Assembly: GCF_040183065.1 (NCBI RefSeq)
Contig: NC_091124.1
Location: forward strand, 64,486,001-64,550,000
From: Periplaneta americana
Taxonomy: Eukaryota > Arthropoda > Insecta > Blattodea > Blattidae
Direction: 5' to 3'
DNA length: 64,000 nt
This document shows positions 62,995-64,000 of this stretch, in pieces. A model generated the notes under the pieces. It worked only from the letters and a program-made list of their open reading frames with translations. It had not been told where the DNA came from and did no database searches. How positions within the stretch are numbered: position 1 is the stretch's first letter; every line of letters starts with the position of its first letter. A program made the position numbers and the translations under genes.

Positions 62995-64000
62995 GTTTGT
63001 AAAAAGATTTTTTTCATTTACTGGTATATCCATTCTCCATTTTAGTTTGTTTTAAACTTATAAATTTAACCTTAAAAGAAGATAAAACATATTTATTAAC
63101 TTAAAAGAAGATAAAACATGTTTATTAACTCCCAATTAAAAATATATTTATATAATATACAGCCAATCTGGATGTAATGGATGTTACATTTTTACTCTTT
63201 TGAAGTTATAAATTAATCAAAGAAATCTTGTTTAAGCCAGTAAGTATACATGTAAGCAGTTGCACTATAAAATTCCATACATCCTTGAAGGCATTAGAAT
63301 TATTTAATACTGTAATGGATATTACAATTTTTGGGAACATGTTTACAAGTTCGTACCTTTCCATTCAGAATTCTGGTTATATATGTTACAAAAAAAATTG
63401 AGTTGCGTTTTTTCTGTTTCATAGAGAACCAATATGTATGCTGGAAAAGATAATTTTGTAGGAAAAATAAAAATTCTGTGATTTATGACTTTTCCTTAGT
63501 GTAACAGGTGTTTCAAGTAATTTAGTAATGGTGTTGAGGTAGTATGTTATCCTATAAACAGTAATATATCTTACTGAAAATTAATTTTAAGTAATAAATA
63601 ATATTCTCGTACATTCAACTTTAGATAAAATACCACTATGATGTACAGTTATAATTGGTAAGAGGGAAATGCAAAGTAAAATGGTTATAATAGAAACAAT
63701 AACATTAAACGTTAATGATAAGAGTTGTTTAATATACAAAAATATATATAAACTATATGAAAGTTGAAATGTCGGATGTCCAAGAACTATGTAGATGAGA
63801 GAATGGTATGTGAGAACAGAACAGCATGTTAAATAAAATCCATCTTGAGTAGAAGATGATTATTTTGTCTAAATGTATATAAATGTGTATGTGTATGTGC
63901 AATTGGAAAAAGTATTTTCAGATTTTGTTTTCAGATACAATTCACATGTAAAAAGAAAATGTGTGGCAGTTCATTGGAAGCATGCTGGGCCCATAACCCA
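62995..64000. other. Spt16: Start of Spt16 intron 16
   Basis: A+T-rich, with a tandem duplication of a 30-base unit containing CTTAAAAGAAGATAAAACAT (63070-63127). No further Spt16 exon is visible, so the remaining acidic tail and basic C-terminus lie beyond the window. Confidence 0.5.

Overview
The window looks like an A+T-rich insect nuclear genome, most likely a cockroach or termite (Blattodea). Evidence: intron-split animal genes, several families of tRNA-headed SINEs, and LINE proteins that resemble, from memory, those common in Periplaneta-type genomes. The lineage call is inference; no search was run.

Host genes: only two are convincing. NDUFB11 (mitochondrial complex I subunit) is a single open frame on the minus strand at 21459-21917. 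Spt16, the large subunit of the histone chaperone FACT, starts 409 bases away on the plus strand at 22326. It runs through 16 recognisable coding exons to 62994 and continues off the right edge. Those exons give 983 codons plus one base, covering everything but the end of the acidic C-terminal tail. The two genes are divergent and share a compact intergenic promoter.

Layout. 1-21 kb is intergenic and repeat-rich. It holds an internally deleted mariner, a second mariner split by a palindromic insertion that carries hammerhead-like motifs, a broken transposon split by a 550-bp MITE, a LINE ORF1 carrying a 2A-like peptide, and several SINEs. 21-22.4 kb is the divergent gene pair. From 22.4 kb on, everything between exons is Spt16 intron. 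Several introns are swollen by nested transposons: a 5'-truncated RTE-like LINE in intron 2; a Harbinger element with SINEs inside it and a second, deleted Harbinger in intron 10; a Tc1 element inside a LINE reverse transcriptase and a TTAA palindromic MITE in intron 12; LINE fragments in intron 13; and a Kolobok-type transposon cutting a LINE RNase H domain in intron 14.

No single new system is proven. The observations I would follow first are the paired inverted hammerhead-like motifs of probable Penelope-like origin (two families), the 2A-like site in a LINE ORF1 with no reverse transcriptase after it, two Harbinger elements that each sit inside older inverted-repeat elements, and a LINE family whose short (CAA)n-ended 3' tails recur across the window. 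All coordinates were read by eye; element edges without a target duplication are good to tens of bases.
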